A model generated the notes under the pieces. The model searched no databases. It was given only the letters and a program-made list of their open reading frames with translations, and was not told the DNA's origin. A program made the translations under genes and the position numbers. From Flavobacteriaceae bacterium (GTDB lineage: Bacteria; Bacteroidota; Bacteroidia; Flavobacteriales; Flavobacteriaceae), in NCBI GenBank assembly GCA_002862805.1, contig PKEA01000026.1, forward strand, positions 1 through 59,410: 59,410 bases of DNA. Reading direction: 5' to 3'. The stretch's first letter is position 1; each line of letters starts with the position of its first letter. Shown here piece by piece: positions 41,882 to 54,459 of this stretch.

Positions 41882-43534
41882 TTAGTTTAATAGTGCTTTT
41901 GCGTGATTTAAAGCCGAATCGGAAATTGATTTTCCTGATAACATTTCGGCAATTTCGTTTATTCTTTCATTTTGAGATAAAAGTTTTAGCTCAGAAATTG
42001 TAGTTTCATTTTCTGTAAACTTATAAACTTTGTAATGTTGAGTTCCTTTAGCAGCAATTTGTGGCAAATGTGTAATGGCAAATACTTGCATATTTTGACT
42101 CATTTCTTTCATTATTTCACCAATTTTAATGGCTATTTCACCAGAAACCCCTGTATCTATTTCATCGAAAATGATAGACGGAAGTTTAGTATAATTAGCC
42201 ATTACCGCTTTTATTGCCAACATAATTCGAGACATCTCTCCTCCAGAAGCTACTTTTTTAAGTATCCCTAACAGCATTCCTTTATTTGATGTGAATAAAG
42301 TTTCAATAGTATCTTTTCCTGATTTGAAATAAGAATCTGTTTGAGAAATCTTAAACTGAATTTTAGCATCAGGCATCCCTAAGTTACTTAATATTGTTTC
42401 GATTTGGCTCGATAAATCACTTGTACTTTTAATTCTTCGTTCAGACAATTGATTGGCGTATTCATCAACTCTGTTTTGAGCATCAGCAACTTCAGTCTCC
42501 AATTTATTAATTTGAAAATCTAAATCATCTACTTTTACAACCTTAGCATCTAATTCTTCTCGAATTTCAATTAAATCTTCTACAGAATTAACCTGATGTT
42601 TTTTCTGCAATGTATAAATAGATTGTAATTTAGTATTAACTTCTTCTAATCGTTCTGGGTTATTAATCACTTTTTCAGAAAAAGAAGAACATTCATTTAT
42701 AATATCTTGAAATTCAATTTGAATGCTATTTATTCTTTCAGAAACATCTGCATAATTTTTAGATAAACCTGCAATTTTTTGCAAAGATTGTTTTACTTCA
42801 TTTAGATGAACTGAAATTCCGATTTGCTCGTCATTTGAAATTTGTAATGCTTTATCTAAGCTTTCACTAATGAATTCAACATTTGAAAGTTGCTCTAATT
42901 CTTCTTCAAGCAATTCTTGTTCACCTTCTTTTAAATTAGCCAACAATAATTCATTCAACAAAAAAGTATTGTATTCTTGTTCTTTTGAAAGATTTTCTTT
43001 TTCTGCTTTAAACTGATTTAATTGTTTTTTTATAGAATTAAATTGTTTTAATTCTTTAGTATAATGAACAATCATTTCGGCGTTATTCGCTATTGCATCA
43101 ACGATTTCTAATTGGTATTCTTCATTTAGAATTTCTCTTGTTTGATGTTGCGAATGAATGTCAATTAAAAAATTTGAAAGTTCTTGAAGAACATTTAAAT
43201 TAACCGGACTATCATTAATAAAAGCTCTTGATTTACCAGAAGGTAAAATTTCTCTTCGAATGATTGAATTGTCTTCATAATCTAAATCGTTTTCAATAAA
43301 AAAGTTTTGAAGATTATAATTTTTCAATAGAAAATGAGCTTCAATAATACATTTTTGCTCATTATCTTTTAAAACTGATAAATCAGCTCGATTTCCCAAA
43401 ACTAAACCTAAAGCTCCAAGAAGAATTGATTTACCTGCTCCTGTTTCACCTGTAATAATAGAAAAATTGTCAGAAAAATCAATTTCCAACGATTCTATTA
43501 AGGCATAGTTTTTTATAGTTAACGATAAAAGCAT
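41882..43534 (-). CDS. recN: DNA repair ATPase RecN
   Basis: RecN is an SMC-like protein recruited to double-strand breaks. The 550 residues have Walker A GETGAGKS (29-36), long coiled-coil arms (about 150-380, rich in Glu, Leu, Lys and Gln), the ABC signature KVASGGEMSRIMLAIKAV and Walker B SIIFDEIDTGVSGEIA. The C-terminal segment ITHLPQIAAKGTQHYKVYK is typical. It is the last gene of the bamD-rpoZ-coaBC-DUF4835-recN run, 23 bases after DUF4835. Confidence 0.96.
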   Translation of the reverse strand: MLLSLTIKNYALIESLEIDFSDNFSIITGETGAGKSILLGALGLVLGNRADLSVLKDNEQKCIIEAHFLLKNYNLQNFFIENDLDYEDNSIIRREILPSGKSRAFINDSPVNLNVLQELSNFLIDIHSQHQTREILNEEYQLEIVDAIANNAEMIVHYTKELKQFNSIKKQLNQFKAEKENLSKEQEYNTFLLNELLLANLKEGEQELLEEELEQLSNVEFISESLDKALQISNDEQIGISVHLNEVKQSLQKIAGLSKNYADVSERINSIQIEFQDIINECSSFSEKVINNPERLEEVNTKLQSIYTLQKKHQVNSVEDLIEIREELDAKVVKVDDLDFQINKLETEVADAQNRVDEYANQLSERRIKSTSDLSSQIETILSNLGMPDAKIQFKISQTDSYFKSGKDTIETLFTSNKGMLLGILKKVASGGEMSRIMLAIKAVMANYTKLPSIIFDEIDTGVSGEIAIKIGEIMKEMSQNMQVFAITHLPQIAAKGTQHYKVYKFTENETTISELKLLSQNERINEIAEMLSGKSISDSALNHAKALLN

Positions 43535-43557
43535 TTGAAAAATAGGTTGAAAACAAA

Positions 43558-44451
43558 TTAATTAATCTTGTTCCATTTTACAGAATTCAATGGTGAAATT
43601 CTATTTAGTGTTTCAATTAACTGCGCATTATTTGTAGCTGGTCCGCCAGAGAAAATACTTACAATTTCATCTGCTTTAGCATCAAAAAAAGTTCTAGTTA
43701 ATAAAGCATTTGGTCTGCTTTTTTGAATTTTAGCAATTGTTTCAATTGAAACGGCAACTCCGTCTTTTCCTTTTGACAAATTATCTGCCATTAAGTCTAA
43801 GCCTTCAAAATGGTATTGATACAATGATTTTCTGTAGGGTTGAAATGTATTTGAAAGTAAATCAGAAATTAAGAAATAACGATTAGAATTTCCGCCATCT
43901 GATTGATTCCATCCTTTATACCCGCTAGATTGGGCAATATTCACAATATTAGAAGCTATTTCTAATTGTTTTGTTCCTCCTAAATCTTCAAAGGAATCTT
44001 TATCTAAACCAATTATCATGTTTGAATAAAATGCTAAAACAGATATTAAATTAGAGGTATAACTGTTTTGGTCATAAATTAATTGTTCAAATTCAATGTA
44101 TCGAAAATTAAAATCTTTATCATTTATATTCAATATAGGTGATTCGTAAGTTGAATTAAAAATAGGTCTAGAAGACTGAATTTGTAAAGTAGACTCAAAA
44201 TTATTAGAATTATACTTAGCAATATTTATAAAAAAGTTACAAGTAATTTTTTCATTTTGCTTGTATTCTTTAGCAGTCCATTTTGTTGTATTTAAAAACT
44301 CTATAAGTTGTTTTTCTAAATTTTTAAATATTTGAGGATTTACATCTGTCATTCTATCATAATTAATAGATACAGTTGCATTTAACTCTTGCGAAAACAA
44401 AGATTGAAAACTAATAAAAGCTAATAATACAAATACAACTCTACTTTTCAT
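43558..44451 (-). CDS. DUF4835 family secreted protein (PorD-like)
   Basis: A 297-residue protein with a signal peptide (MKSRVVFVLLAFISFQSLFSQ) and the DUF4835 pattern: QELNATVSINYDRMTDVNPQ, the central YIEFEQLIYDQNSYTSNLIS and AFYSNMIIGLDKDSFEDLGG, and the late segment YQYHFEGLDLMADNL. This family is periplasmic or envelope-bound in Bacteroidota, and some annotations name it PorD of the type IX secretion machinery; that name is from memory. It overlaps the end of coaBC by 11 bases and lies in the conserved bamD-rpoZ-coaBC-recN cluster. Confidence 0.8.
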   Translation of the reverse strand: MKSRVVFVLLAFISFQSLFSQELNATVSINYDRMTDVNPQIFKNLEKQLIEFLNTTKWTAKEYKQNEKITCNFFINIAKYNSNNFESTLQIQSSRPIFNSTYESPILNINDKDFNFRYIEFEQLIYDQNSYTSNLISVLAFYSNMIIGLDKDSFEDLGGTKQLEIASNIVNIAQSSGYKGWNQSDGGNSNRYFLISDLLSNTFQPYRKSLYQYHFEGLDLMADNLSKGKDGVAVSIETIAKIQKSRPNALLTRTFFDAKADEIVSIFSGGPATNNAQLIETLNRISPLNSVKWNKIN

Positions 44452-45652
44452 AATGTTTAATAATTATGTTAACAATATCTTGAGCAACAGCTTCTTTAGA
44501 CTTTAAATCCATTGGCAATTCCTTAAAATTTTTATCAATAAAAGTTACTTTATTAGTAGAATGGCCAAAACCAGCACCTTTATCGTTTAATGAATTTAAG
44601 ACAATTAAATCTAAATTTTTCTTTTTAATCTTACCTATTGCATTCTCAATCTCATTTTCCGTTTCTAATGCAAAACCTATTAAAAATTGATTTCTCTTCT
44701 TCTCACCTAAAGTAGCTAAAATATCTTGAGTTTTCTCTAATTCAATTGTTAAATTAGTTTCTTGCTTTTTAATTTTTTGAGAAGCAACATTTTTAGGTCG
44801 GTAATCAGCAACAGCCGCAGCAGCAATAGCCACATCTACATTTTCAAAATTAGCATGGCATGCATCGTACATTTCTTGAGCTGAAACTACTTTTATTAAT
44901 TGAATAGAATTGTCCTTTAAAACTTGATTACTTGGTCCAGAAACTAAAATGACTTCCGCTCCTTTATTAGCGGCTTCTTCAGCTATATCGTAACCCATTT
45001 TACCAGAAGAATGATTTCCTATAAAACGTACAGGATCTATTGCTTCGTATGTTGGGCCTGCTGTAATTAATATTTTTTTTCCTTTTAGAGGTAATTTTGA
45101 CAATAAATCATTTTCTAAAAATGAAACTATATTTTCTGGCTCAGCCATTCTACCTTCACCAGACAAACCACTTGCTAGTTCGCCGCTTTCAGCTGGGATA
45201 ATAGTATTTCCAAATTGTTTTAATTTAGAAAAACTTGATAAGGTTGAAGGGTGCTTGTACATATCCAAATCCATTGCAGGTGCAAAGTAAACCGGACATT
45301 TAGCAGATAAATAAGTGGCAATCAAAAGATTATCGCAATTACCATTTGCCATTTTAGACATGGTATTTGCAGTGGCAGGTGCAATAATAAATAAATCAGC
45401 CCAAAGAGCTAAATCTACATGATTATTCCACATTGCTTCTTTATCGTCTTCATTAAAAAAATCTGAATATACCTGATTTTTAGAAAGAGTTGACAAAGTT
45501 AATGGAGTTATAAAATCCTTAGAAGCAGGTGTCATTATCACTTGGATATGTGCACCTGCTTTTATAAATAGTCTAACAAGATGTGCTGTTTTATAAGCAG
45601 CGATACCACCAGAAATTCCTAGTAAGATTTTTTTACCGCTTAGTACAGACAT
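44441..45652 (-). CDS. coaBC: Bifunctional phosphopantothenoylcysteine decarboxylase/synthetase
   Basis: CoaBC adds cysteine to 4'-phosphopantothenate and decarboxylates the product on the way to coenzyme A. The 403 residues show the CoaC flavin domain start (GKKILLGISGGIAAYKTA), the catalytic His in NNHVDLALWADLFIIAPAT and the substrate motif PAMDLDMYKHP, then the CoaB domain with ILITAGPTYEAIDPVRFIGN and AAAVADYRPKN. It starts 11 bases after rpoZ and overlaps DUF4835, so all are coupled. Confidence 0.97.
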   Translation of the reverse strand: MSVLSGKKILLGISGGIAAYKTAHLVRLFIKAGAHIQVIMTPASKDFITPLTLSTLSKNQVYSDFFNEDDKEAMWNNHVDLALWADLFIIAPATANTMSKMANGNCDNLLIATYLSAKCPVYFAPAMDLDMYKHPSTLSSFSKLKQFGNTIIPAESGELASGLSGEGRMAEPENIVSFLENDLLSKLPLKGKKILITAGPTYEAIDPVRFIGNHSSGKMGYDIAEEAANKGAEVILVSGPSNQVLKDNSIQLIKVVSAQEMYDACHANFENVDVAIAAAAVADYRPKNVASQKIKKQETNLTIELEKTQDILATLGEKKRNQFLIGFALETENEIENAIGKIKKKNLDLIVLNSLNDKGAGFGHSTNKVTFIDKNFKELPMDLKSKEAVAQDIVNIIIKHYEK

Positions 45653-45662
45653 AGTTTTTGTA

Positions 45663-45977
45663 TTATTTTGTATCTCTATAATAGATTTTTTCTTCTAACC
45701 ACTCTTGTACCGCTAATGCGTGTGGCTTTGGTAATTTTTCGTAAAATTTAGAAACTTCAATTTGTTCTTTATTTTCAAAAATTTCCTCTAAACTATCATT
45801 ATATGTAGCAAATTCTTCCAACTTTTCAATTAACTCTTTTTTAATTTCAGTGTTAATTTGTCCTGCTCTTTTTGCCATGATTGTAATCGCTTCATAAATG
45901 TTTCCTGTTGGAGCTTCAATTACATTTTTATCATATGTAATTGTGTTTACTGAAGCATTTGTCTTTTTTAAATCCAT
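45663..45977 (-). CDS. rpoZ: RNA polymerase omega subunit
   Basis: This 104-residue protein is the Bacteroidota form of omega, which chaperones the beta-prime subunit. The diagnostic block is GNIYEAITIMAKRAGQINTE, matching the omega AKRARQI region. The tail ALAVQEWLEEKIYYRDTK is typical of this phylum. It is short, complete and positioned between bamD and coaBC, a conserved order as far as I recall. Confidence 0.9.
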   Translation of the reverse strand: MDLKKTNASVNTITYDKNVIEAPTGNIYEAITIMAKRAGQINTEIKKELIEKLEEFATYNDSLEEIFENKEQIEVSKFYEKLPKPHALAVQEWLEEKIYYRDTK

Positions 45978-45987
45978 GATTTAAGTC

Positions 45988-46782
45988 TTATTTAGAAAAT
46001 TGTTGTAACTCTTTGTCAATACTTGCAGCCATTTCATCTGCCTCCGCTTTAAACTCTGTAGCGCTATTAAATTTTATTAAACTATTAAAGGTTGTCTTTG
46101 CATAATTTAATCTTTCTTCCTTTTTATATTCAACACTATTAATTGCAAGTTTATAAGCAGAATCTAATCTATAAAATAATGCTTGCTCTTTATATGGTGT
46201 TCCAGGATAATCTGCAATAAATAATTCTAATGCTTTTAATGCTCCTTTATAATCTGAAATAGTATTATATTGTTTTGCAATTTCAAAAGCTTTCATTTCC
46301 ATCTTCTCTCTTAATTCTTTAACATAAGCATTAGCTTGTGGTAAATATTCAGAGCTTGGATAAGTATCTATAAACTTTTGCATTTTACTAATAGCTTTTT
46401 CAGAATCTGTTTGATCTAAACTATATACAGGTGATAATTTATAAAAACATTCCGCTCCTAAAAATGCTGTTTCTTCTCTTTTTTCACTTTTAGGGTAAGT
46501 TGCAACAAAATTTTCTAACTGATATCCAGCTAAATAATATTGTTTAGAATCATATAATGCTTTAGAATACAAATAGAACATACGCTCTGCTTGAGGTTTA
46601 CCTCTATAAACTGGAGCAACTTGTTCGTATAATCTTATTGCTTTTGTATATTTTCCTTTTTCATACATTGTATTTGCCATCTCACTCTTTACAGAAACAT
46701 CGTCGCTTTTTAAAGCTTTTTGATATGGACTACAAGATACAATACTTAATACTAATAAAAGAAATCCTAAAAATTTATTCAT
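45988..46782 (-). CDS. bamD: Outer membrane assembly lipoprotein BamD
   Basis: BamD is a lipoprotein of the BAM complex that inserts outer-membrane beta-barrels. The 264 residues have lipobox IVSC (Cys17) and a series of TPR-type repeats with blocks such as YEKGKYTKAIRLYEQVAP, PQAERMFYLYSKALYDS, SEYLPQANAYVKELREKM and YNTISDYKGALKALELF. The length is usual. It starts the cluster with rpoZ and coaBC downstream. A TAAATTTG element lies about 55 bases upstream. Confidence 0.92.
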   Translation of the reverse strand: MNKFLGFLLLVLSIVSCSPYQKALKSDDVSVKSEMANTMYEKGKYTKAIRLYEQVAPVYRGKPQAERMFYLYSKALYDSKQYYLAGYQLENFVATYPKSEKREETAFLGAECFYKLSPVYSLDQTDSEKAISKMQKFIDTYPSSEYLPQANAYVKELREKMEMKAFEIAKQYNTISDYKGALKALELFIADYPGTPYKEQALFYRLDSAYKLAINSVEYKKEERLNYAKTTFNSLIKFNSATEFKAEADEMAASIDKELQQFSK

Positions 46783-46877
46783 TGATTGTTATTTTATGCT
46801 TTATATTCAGTTAAAACAACCCCTAAAAAAGCAACTGCAAATTTAGTTATTATTTATCTTCTAAAAAAATATTTTTT

Positions 46878-47756
46878 TTAACTTAAACTATTTGTGAATT
46901 TATTGATTCTAGAAGCTAAATCTTCATTTACATTTACAAGCGGCAATCTTACTGTGTTTTCAGACAAACCCAATGATTTAAATACTTCTTTAATTCCGCC
47001 AGGGTTACCTTGTTCAAAAATCATATCAATTGAATCTGCTAATAAGTAATGTAATTTATAAGCTTCATCTACTTTTCTATTTAACCCTAAACGTACCATT
47101 TCGGAAAATTCTTTTGGAAAACCTTCTCCAATAACCGATATAACTCCTGCTCCTCCAGCCAAGACCATAGGTAAGGTAATCATATCGTCCCCAGAAATTA
47201 CTAAGAAATCTTTTGGTGCTGTTTGAATTAATCTCATTGCTTGAACAATATCTCCAGCCGCTTCTTTAATTGCAATAATGTTATCAAAATCCTTTGCTAA
47301 TCTTACAACAGTTGAAGGCAACATATTACTTGCCGTTCTTCCTGGAACATTATACAATATAATTGGTAATGGCGAAGCTTCAGAAATTGCTTTAAAATGC
47401 TGATAAATTCCTTCTTGCGTAGGTTTGTTATAATATGGAGAAACTGACAAAATAGCATCAAAACTTGATAAGTCTCTTGTATTTAATTCTTCAACTACTT
47501 TAGCAGTATTATTACCTCCAACACCAAGAACTAAAGGCAATCTTTTATCATTAGCTTTAACAATTGTATCAATCACTAATTGCTTTTCATCACTTGAAAG
47601 CGTAGCAGACTCAGCTGTAGTCCCTAAAACTACTAAATATTCTACACCGCCGTTAATTACGTGATTAACAATTCTTATTAATGCTTCTGTATCAACAGAA
47701 AAATCTTTTTTAAATGGAGTTACAAGTGCAACTCCTGTTCCTATAAATTTGTTCAT
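46878..47756 (-). CDS. dapA: 4-hydroxy-tetrahydrodipicolinate synthase
   Basis: DapA joins pyruvate and aspartate semialdehyde at the start of the lysine/diaminopimelate branch. The 292 residues show the expected catalytic residues: Thr46/Thr47 in [10 protein letters not shown], Tyr135 in [11 protein letters not shown] and Lys164 in AIKEAAGD. The TIM-barrel length is normal. It starts 1 base after the stop of the DUF6913 gene, so the two are co-transcribed, with the DUF6913 gene first. Confidence 0.96.
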   Translation of the reverse strand: MNKFIGTGVALVTPFKKDFSVDTEALIRIVNHVINGGVEYLVVLGTTAESATLSSDEKQLVIDTIVKANDKRLPLVLGVGGNNTAKVVEELNTRDLSSFDAILSVSPYYNKPTQEGIYQHFKAISEASPLPIILYNVPGRTASNMLPSTVVRLAKDFDNIIAIKEAAGDIVQAMRLIQTAPKDFLVISGDDMITLPMVLAGGAGVISVIGEGFPKEFSEMVRLGLNRKVDEAYKLHYLLADSIDMIFEQGNPGGIKEVFKSLGLSENTVRLPLVNVNEDLASRINKFTNSLS

Positions 47757-47757
47757 A

Positions 47758-48276
47758 TTATAGTTTATTTAGTATTTTAAGGTATTTAAATAATTCGGAA
47801 ATAAATTCTTTATATTGACTTACGCTTGTATTAACCATAAAATGGTTTACCCTTTTATCGATAGTTGAAAAACCAACTTTAAAATGAGCTTTTGATGCTT
47901 TTGAAACAAGTAACAATGAAGGTCTTTCAACTTCATAATAGTTAATTAATAAATCAAAGGGTTGATCTAAAAAGACATTGACCTCATTTTTACTAATTTC
48001 TCCATTAATTTTCATGTCGTTTCTTGTAAAAAAAAGTTCTTTAACTACCTCTTTTTTAGAAACTTTCTTCTTAAAAAGAAGAATTTTGATATTTTTTTGT
48101 TCAACTCCATATTGTTCGATTTCTTTTTTAAGAGAATCAATGTTTGAAAAATAAGACTCATCTATAATAACACCTACTGTATGAATTTTATTAATAGAAA
48201 CGTCTAAGTCAGCACTAGTCAACTTAGAAGAAATAATTTTTTTAAGAAAAAAATCCTTAATTATTTTAGAAAACAT
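47758..48276 (-). CDS. DUF6913-like protein
   Basis: A 172-residue protein without signal peptide. Its shape is mixed alpha/beta with the blocks [20 protein letters not shown] and [20 protein letters not shown], matching the DUF6913 family as I recall it. A conserved acidic/Asn patch ([12 protein letters not shown]) could be an active site, but no reaction is known to me. It is the first gene of a dapA operon, a single base upstream of dapA. A role near diaminopimelate or cell-wall metabolism is an inference from this position. Confidence 0.75.
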   Translation of the reverse strand: MFSKIIKDFFLKKIISSKLTSADLDVSINKIHTVGVIIDESYFSNIDSLKKEIEQYGVEQKNIKILLFKKKVSKKEVVKELFFTRNDMKINGEISKNEVNVFLDQPFDLLINYYEVERPSLLLVSKASKAHFKVGFSTIDKRVNHFMVNTSVSQYKEFISELFKYLKILNKL

Positions 48277-48325
48277 AGTAATTTTACGTATTCAACAAAA
48301 GTAAAAATTTAAACCTATTTAAGGT

Positions 48326-49108
48326 ATGGTAAAAGTAAAAAAGATAAAATTATGTTTATACAATTTTGTTATATTATTAACATTATCGATGCTTTTTGCA
48401 TGTTCTTCTAAAAAATACAACAATTACCACACTTCTGCTGTACTTTTAAATGTATCCGATAGTATTCCACTTGATGAACAAATTCAAAAATTCATAAATC
48501 CATATAAAACACACATTAATAAAGACTTAGATAGCATACTGGCTTATAACCCCATCACTCAAGACAAAAGTAAAGGACAATGGGAAACAAATATTGGAAA
48601 TTTTTTTGCTACTACAGCATTAGATTTATCTAGACCTATTTTCCAAAAAAGAGAAAACAAAACAATAGATTTTTGCATGTTAAATCATGGCGGAATTCGC
48701 GCAATTATTCCTGCTGGAAATGTAACTTCTAGAACTGCCTATGAAATTATGCCCTTTGAAAACAGCATTATGGTTGTTGGTTTAACCGGAAAAGAGGTTT
48801 TAGAATTAGCAAACTATGTTTTAATTGAGAAGAAACCCCACCCACTTGAAGGAATTGTAATTAAAACTAATGATGATTATTCCAAAGTACTTTCTATTAA
48901 AATAAACAATATACCGCTTGACGAAAACAAAATATATTATGTTGCTACTTCAGATTATCTTGCAAATGGAGGTGATAACATGATTTTTTTCAAAAACAGT
49001 GCTTTAAAATATGATTTAGACTATAAGTTAAGAAACTTATTTATTGATTATTTTAAGAAAATAGATACACTTCCAAATATTACAACAAAACATGTTATAA
49101 CTGAGTAA
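48326..49108 (+). CDS. 5'-nucleotidase C-terminal domain lipoprotein
   Basis: This 260-residue protein corresponds to the C-terminal substrate-binding half of UshA-type 5'-nucleotidases. It has a lipoprotein signal with lipobox LFAC (Cys26). Matching motifs are ETNIGNFFATTALD, NHGGIRAIIPAGNVTSRTAY, YEIMPFENSIMVVGLTGKEV and ATSDYLANGGDNMIFF, including the usual nucleotide-binding Asn/Gly pieces. The metallophosphatase half is encoded by the next gene 10 bases downstream. The two chains must assemble to form an enzyme. It is divergent from the DUF6913-dapA transcript. Confidence 0.85.
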   Translation: MVKVKKIKLCLYNFVILLTLSMLFACSSKKYNNYHTSAVLLNVSDSIPLDEQIQKFINPYKTHINKDLDSILAYNPITQDKSKGQWETNIGNFFATTALDLSRPIFQKRENKTIDFCMLNHGGIRAIIPAGNVTSRTAYEIMPFENSIMVVGLTGKEVLELANYVLIEKKPHPLEGIVIKTNDDYSKVLSIKINNIPLDENKIYYVATSDYLANGGDNMIFFKNSALKYDLDYKLRNLFIDYFKKIDTLPNITTKHVITE

Positions 49109-49118
49109 AGCTAAAGAA

Positions 49119-50033
49119 ATGAAAAGAAGAGATTTTATACAAAAAACAGTTGCAAGTTCGGCTTTATTATCAATTGGAGGTTTGTCTTTAAGTAGTTTTA
49201 ATGCGATTAAAGAAACTAAGATCACCATCTTACACACAAATGATGTTCATAGCCATATAGACCCTTTTCCTGCAGATCATCCAAAAAACGCAAATCAAGG
49301 AGGAGTTGCTAAAAGAGCTACTTTAGTTGAAAAAATTAGACGCGAAGAACCAAATGTTTTACTATTAGATGCTGGAGACATTTTTCAAGGAACTCCTTAT
49401 TTTAATTATTATGGTGGCGAATTAGAATTCAAACTTATGAGCATGATGAATTATGATTTAGCAACAATGGGAAATCATGATTTTGACAATGGCATTGAAG
49501 GATTTTACGCACAATTACCACATGCAAAATTTGATTTTGTATCAGCTAATTACGATTTTAAAAATACTATCTTAAACGATATTGTAAAACCTTATAAAGT
49601 TTTTAAAAGAGATGGTGTAAAAATTGGGATATTTGGACTTGGTGTAGAACTTGATGGTTTAGTGGACAAAAAGTTATACAAAGAAACCGTTTATAATGAT
49701 CCTATTGAGGTTGCAAAAGACATTACAAAAACTCTTAAAGAAAAAGAGAAATGCGATTTAGTTATCTGCCTTTCTCATCTTGGTTTTAAATACAAAAACG
49801 AACCAAATAAAGTTTGTGATATAATTCTAGCCCAAAAAACCAAAGACATCGATTTAATTATTGGAGGACATACACATACTTTCCTAGACAAACCGATAAT
49901 TGAACAAAACGCAGAAAACAAACCTGTTTTAGTAAACCAAGTTGGCTGCTACGGAATAAATTTAGGTCGTATTGACTTTTATTTGTCTAATGATAAAAAA
50001 TATGATTCTTTAACAAAAAATATTATTGTTTAA
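49119..50033 (+). CDS. 5'-nucleotidase N-terminal metallophosphatase, Tat-signal
   Basis: This 304-residue protein is the N-terminal two-metal phosphatase half of a 5'-nucleotidase. The twin-arginine signal (MKRRDFIQKTVASSALLSIG) suggests folded export. Metal and catalytic residues are Asp42/His44 (HTNDVHSH), Asp87 (LLLDAGDIFQG), Asn119/His120 (MGNHDFDNG) and the late motif GGHTHTF near 249. The C-terminal half is in the gene 10 bases upstream, so the enzyme is split and the halves are in reverse gene order. It ends by overlapping the YhhN-like gene on the other strand by 11 bases. Confidence 0.88.
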   Translation: MKRRDFIQKTVASSALLSIGGLSLSSFNAIKETKITILHTNDVHSHIDPFPADHPKNANQGGVAKRATLVEKIRREEPNVLLLDAGDIFQGTPYFNYYGGELEFKLMSMMNYDLATMGNHDFDNGIEGFYAQLPHAKFDFVSANYDFKNTILNDIVKPYKVFKRDGVKIGIFGLGVELDGLVDKKLYKETVYNDPIEVAKDITKTLKEKEKCDLVICLSHLGFKYKNEPNKVCDIILAQKTKDIDLIIGGHTHTFLDKPIIEQNAENKPVLVNQVGCYGINLGRIDFYLSNDKKYDSLTKNIIV

Positions 50034-50718
50034 TTTTTTCTAAATCTCTGTTTACAAAGTAATTTATTAAAAAATAGTACATTGGTAATTCAAACAAACA
50101 ACTCAAGTAAACTAATGGTTTAAATTGAAAGTAATATGCGTTAATTACTGCAAAAAAATCTGAAATAAACAAACACATTAAAGTAGCAACTAAAAATTTA
50201 CTACTTATAGTTTTTCTTTTAAAAAGATTATAAAAACTTAATATTAAAACACTTAACAGTACCACTACATAATTTAGAAATAAATAATAGTGGTGAAATT
50301 TAGTTTTAAAGAGAAAAGTGGATGTTATTTTTGTTAAAATAAACAATAAAACTAAAATCGTAATTATTACTCCAAAGTATTTATCATAAGGAGTTCCTTT
50401 TATTAAAAGCTTAGAATCCTTTACAATTAAATATAGTAAAATAAACAATATTATAAGATACATTGCTATTGAAAGCTCATGAAAGAAGTTTTCTCCAAAT
50501 AAATTTATATTATCACTAATAAATAAAAGCCCTATAATATAAAAATGCAAAGGACTTTTTTTTACCTTTGATTCCACCACGTAGTGAAAAGTTATTGACG
50601 TTAAAATGATAGGTTTAAAAAACAAAATAGTTTCTTTATCCTCTATTATTCTAAAAAAAAATAAATAAAGAATATATGATAAAAAATATAGAATTAAAGA
50701 TGGACTAATCTTTTTCAT
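50023..50718 (-). CDS. YhhN-like membrane protein (paralog 1)
   Basis: A 231-residue protein with about eight hydrophobic helices (for example SLILYFLSYILYLFFF and YFGVIITILVLLFILTKI). It resembles the YhhN/TMEM86 lysoplasmalogenase family in length and in motifs near FKPIILTSITFHYVVESK and FISDNINLFG, but the catalytic residues are not certain. Its C-terminal end overlaps the metallophosphatase gene on the opposite strand by 11 bases. The second YhhN-like gene lies 5 bases upstream, so the pair is tandem. Confidence 0.7.
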   Translation of the reverse strand: MKKISPSLILYFLSYILYLFFFRIIEDKETILFFKPIILTSITFHYVVESKVKKSPLHFYIIGLLFISDNINLFGENFFHELSIAMYLIILFILLYLIVKDSKLLIKGTPYDKYFGVIITILVLLFILTKITSTFLFKTKFHHYYLFLNYVVVLLSVLILSFYNLFKRKTISSKFLVATLMCLFISDFFAVINAYYFQFKPLVYLSCLFELPMYYFLINYFVNRDLEKIKQ

Positions 50719-50723
50719 ATTAA

Positions 50724-53891
<3,168 letters not shown>

Positions 53892-53963
53892 GTAAAATAT
53901 CTTTATGTATTGTAAATTAAGGTAAAATCACTTCTTTTTCAATACAATTTTATGGTGTAAATA

Positions 53964-53994
53964 TAAAAAAAAAGCTCCGCAATGTGCGGAGCTT
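53964..53994 (-). terminator. Terminator of the rpsF-rpsR-rplI operon
   Basis: The stem AAGCTCCGC/GCGGAGCTT with loop AATGT, read on the minus strand, is followed by a long T run. Confidence 0.95.
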
Positions 53995-54015
53995 CAATTA
54001 TTTTTTGAAATTAAA

Positions 54016-54459
54016 TTATGCTTGTTCAGCAACAATTTCATAAGCCAATTCAACAATCACATCTCTATGTAATCTTACGTTAGCATTGTATTTTCCAACA
54101 CGCTTAACGATTCCACTTGAAATGAATTTCTTGTCGATATCATGACCATTACTTGATAAAACTTCTGCGATGTTTGCATTAGTTACAGAACCAAATAATT
54201 TTCCACCACCAGCTTTAACAGCAATTTTAATTTCAAGAGCTTTTAATGATTCAGCAATTTTATTTGCATCGTCAACTAATTTTTGCTCTTTGTGTGCTTT
54301 TTGTTTTAAGTTCTCAGCTAACACTTTCTTAGCTGAAGGAGTTGCTAAAGAAGCAAAACCTTGAGGAATTAAATAGTTACGACCATAACCGTTTTTAACA
54401 GTTACTACATCATCTTTAAATCCTAAATTAGGTACATCTTGTTTTAAAATAAGTTCCAT
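54016..54459 (-). CDS. rplI: 50S ribosomal protein bL9
   Basis: bL9 binds 23S rRNA domain V near the L1 stalk. The 147 residues are the normal length, with the N-terminal rRNA-binding block LGFKDDVVTVKNGYGRNYLI, the long helix ENLKQKAHKEQKLVDDANKI and the C-terminal domain (KAGGGKLFGSVTNANIAEVL). It is the last gene of rpsF-rpsR-rplI. The 68-base gap from rpsR contains an inverted pair that could sequester its start. Confidence 0.97.
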   Translation of the reverse strand: MELILKQDVPNLGFKDDVVTVKNGYGRNYLIPQGFASLATPSAKKVLAENLKQKAHKEQKLVDDANKIAESLKALEIKIAVKAGGGKLFGSVTNANIAEVLSSNGHDIDKKFISSGIVKRVGKYNANVRLHRDVIVELAYEIVAEQA

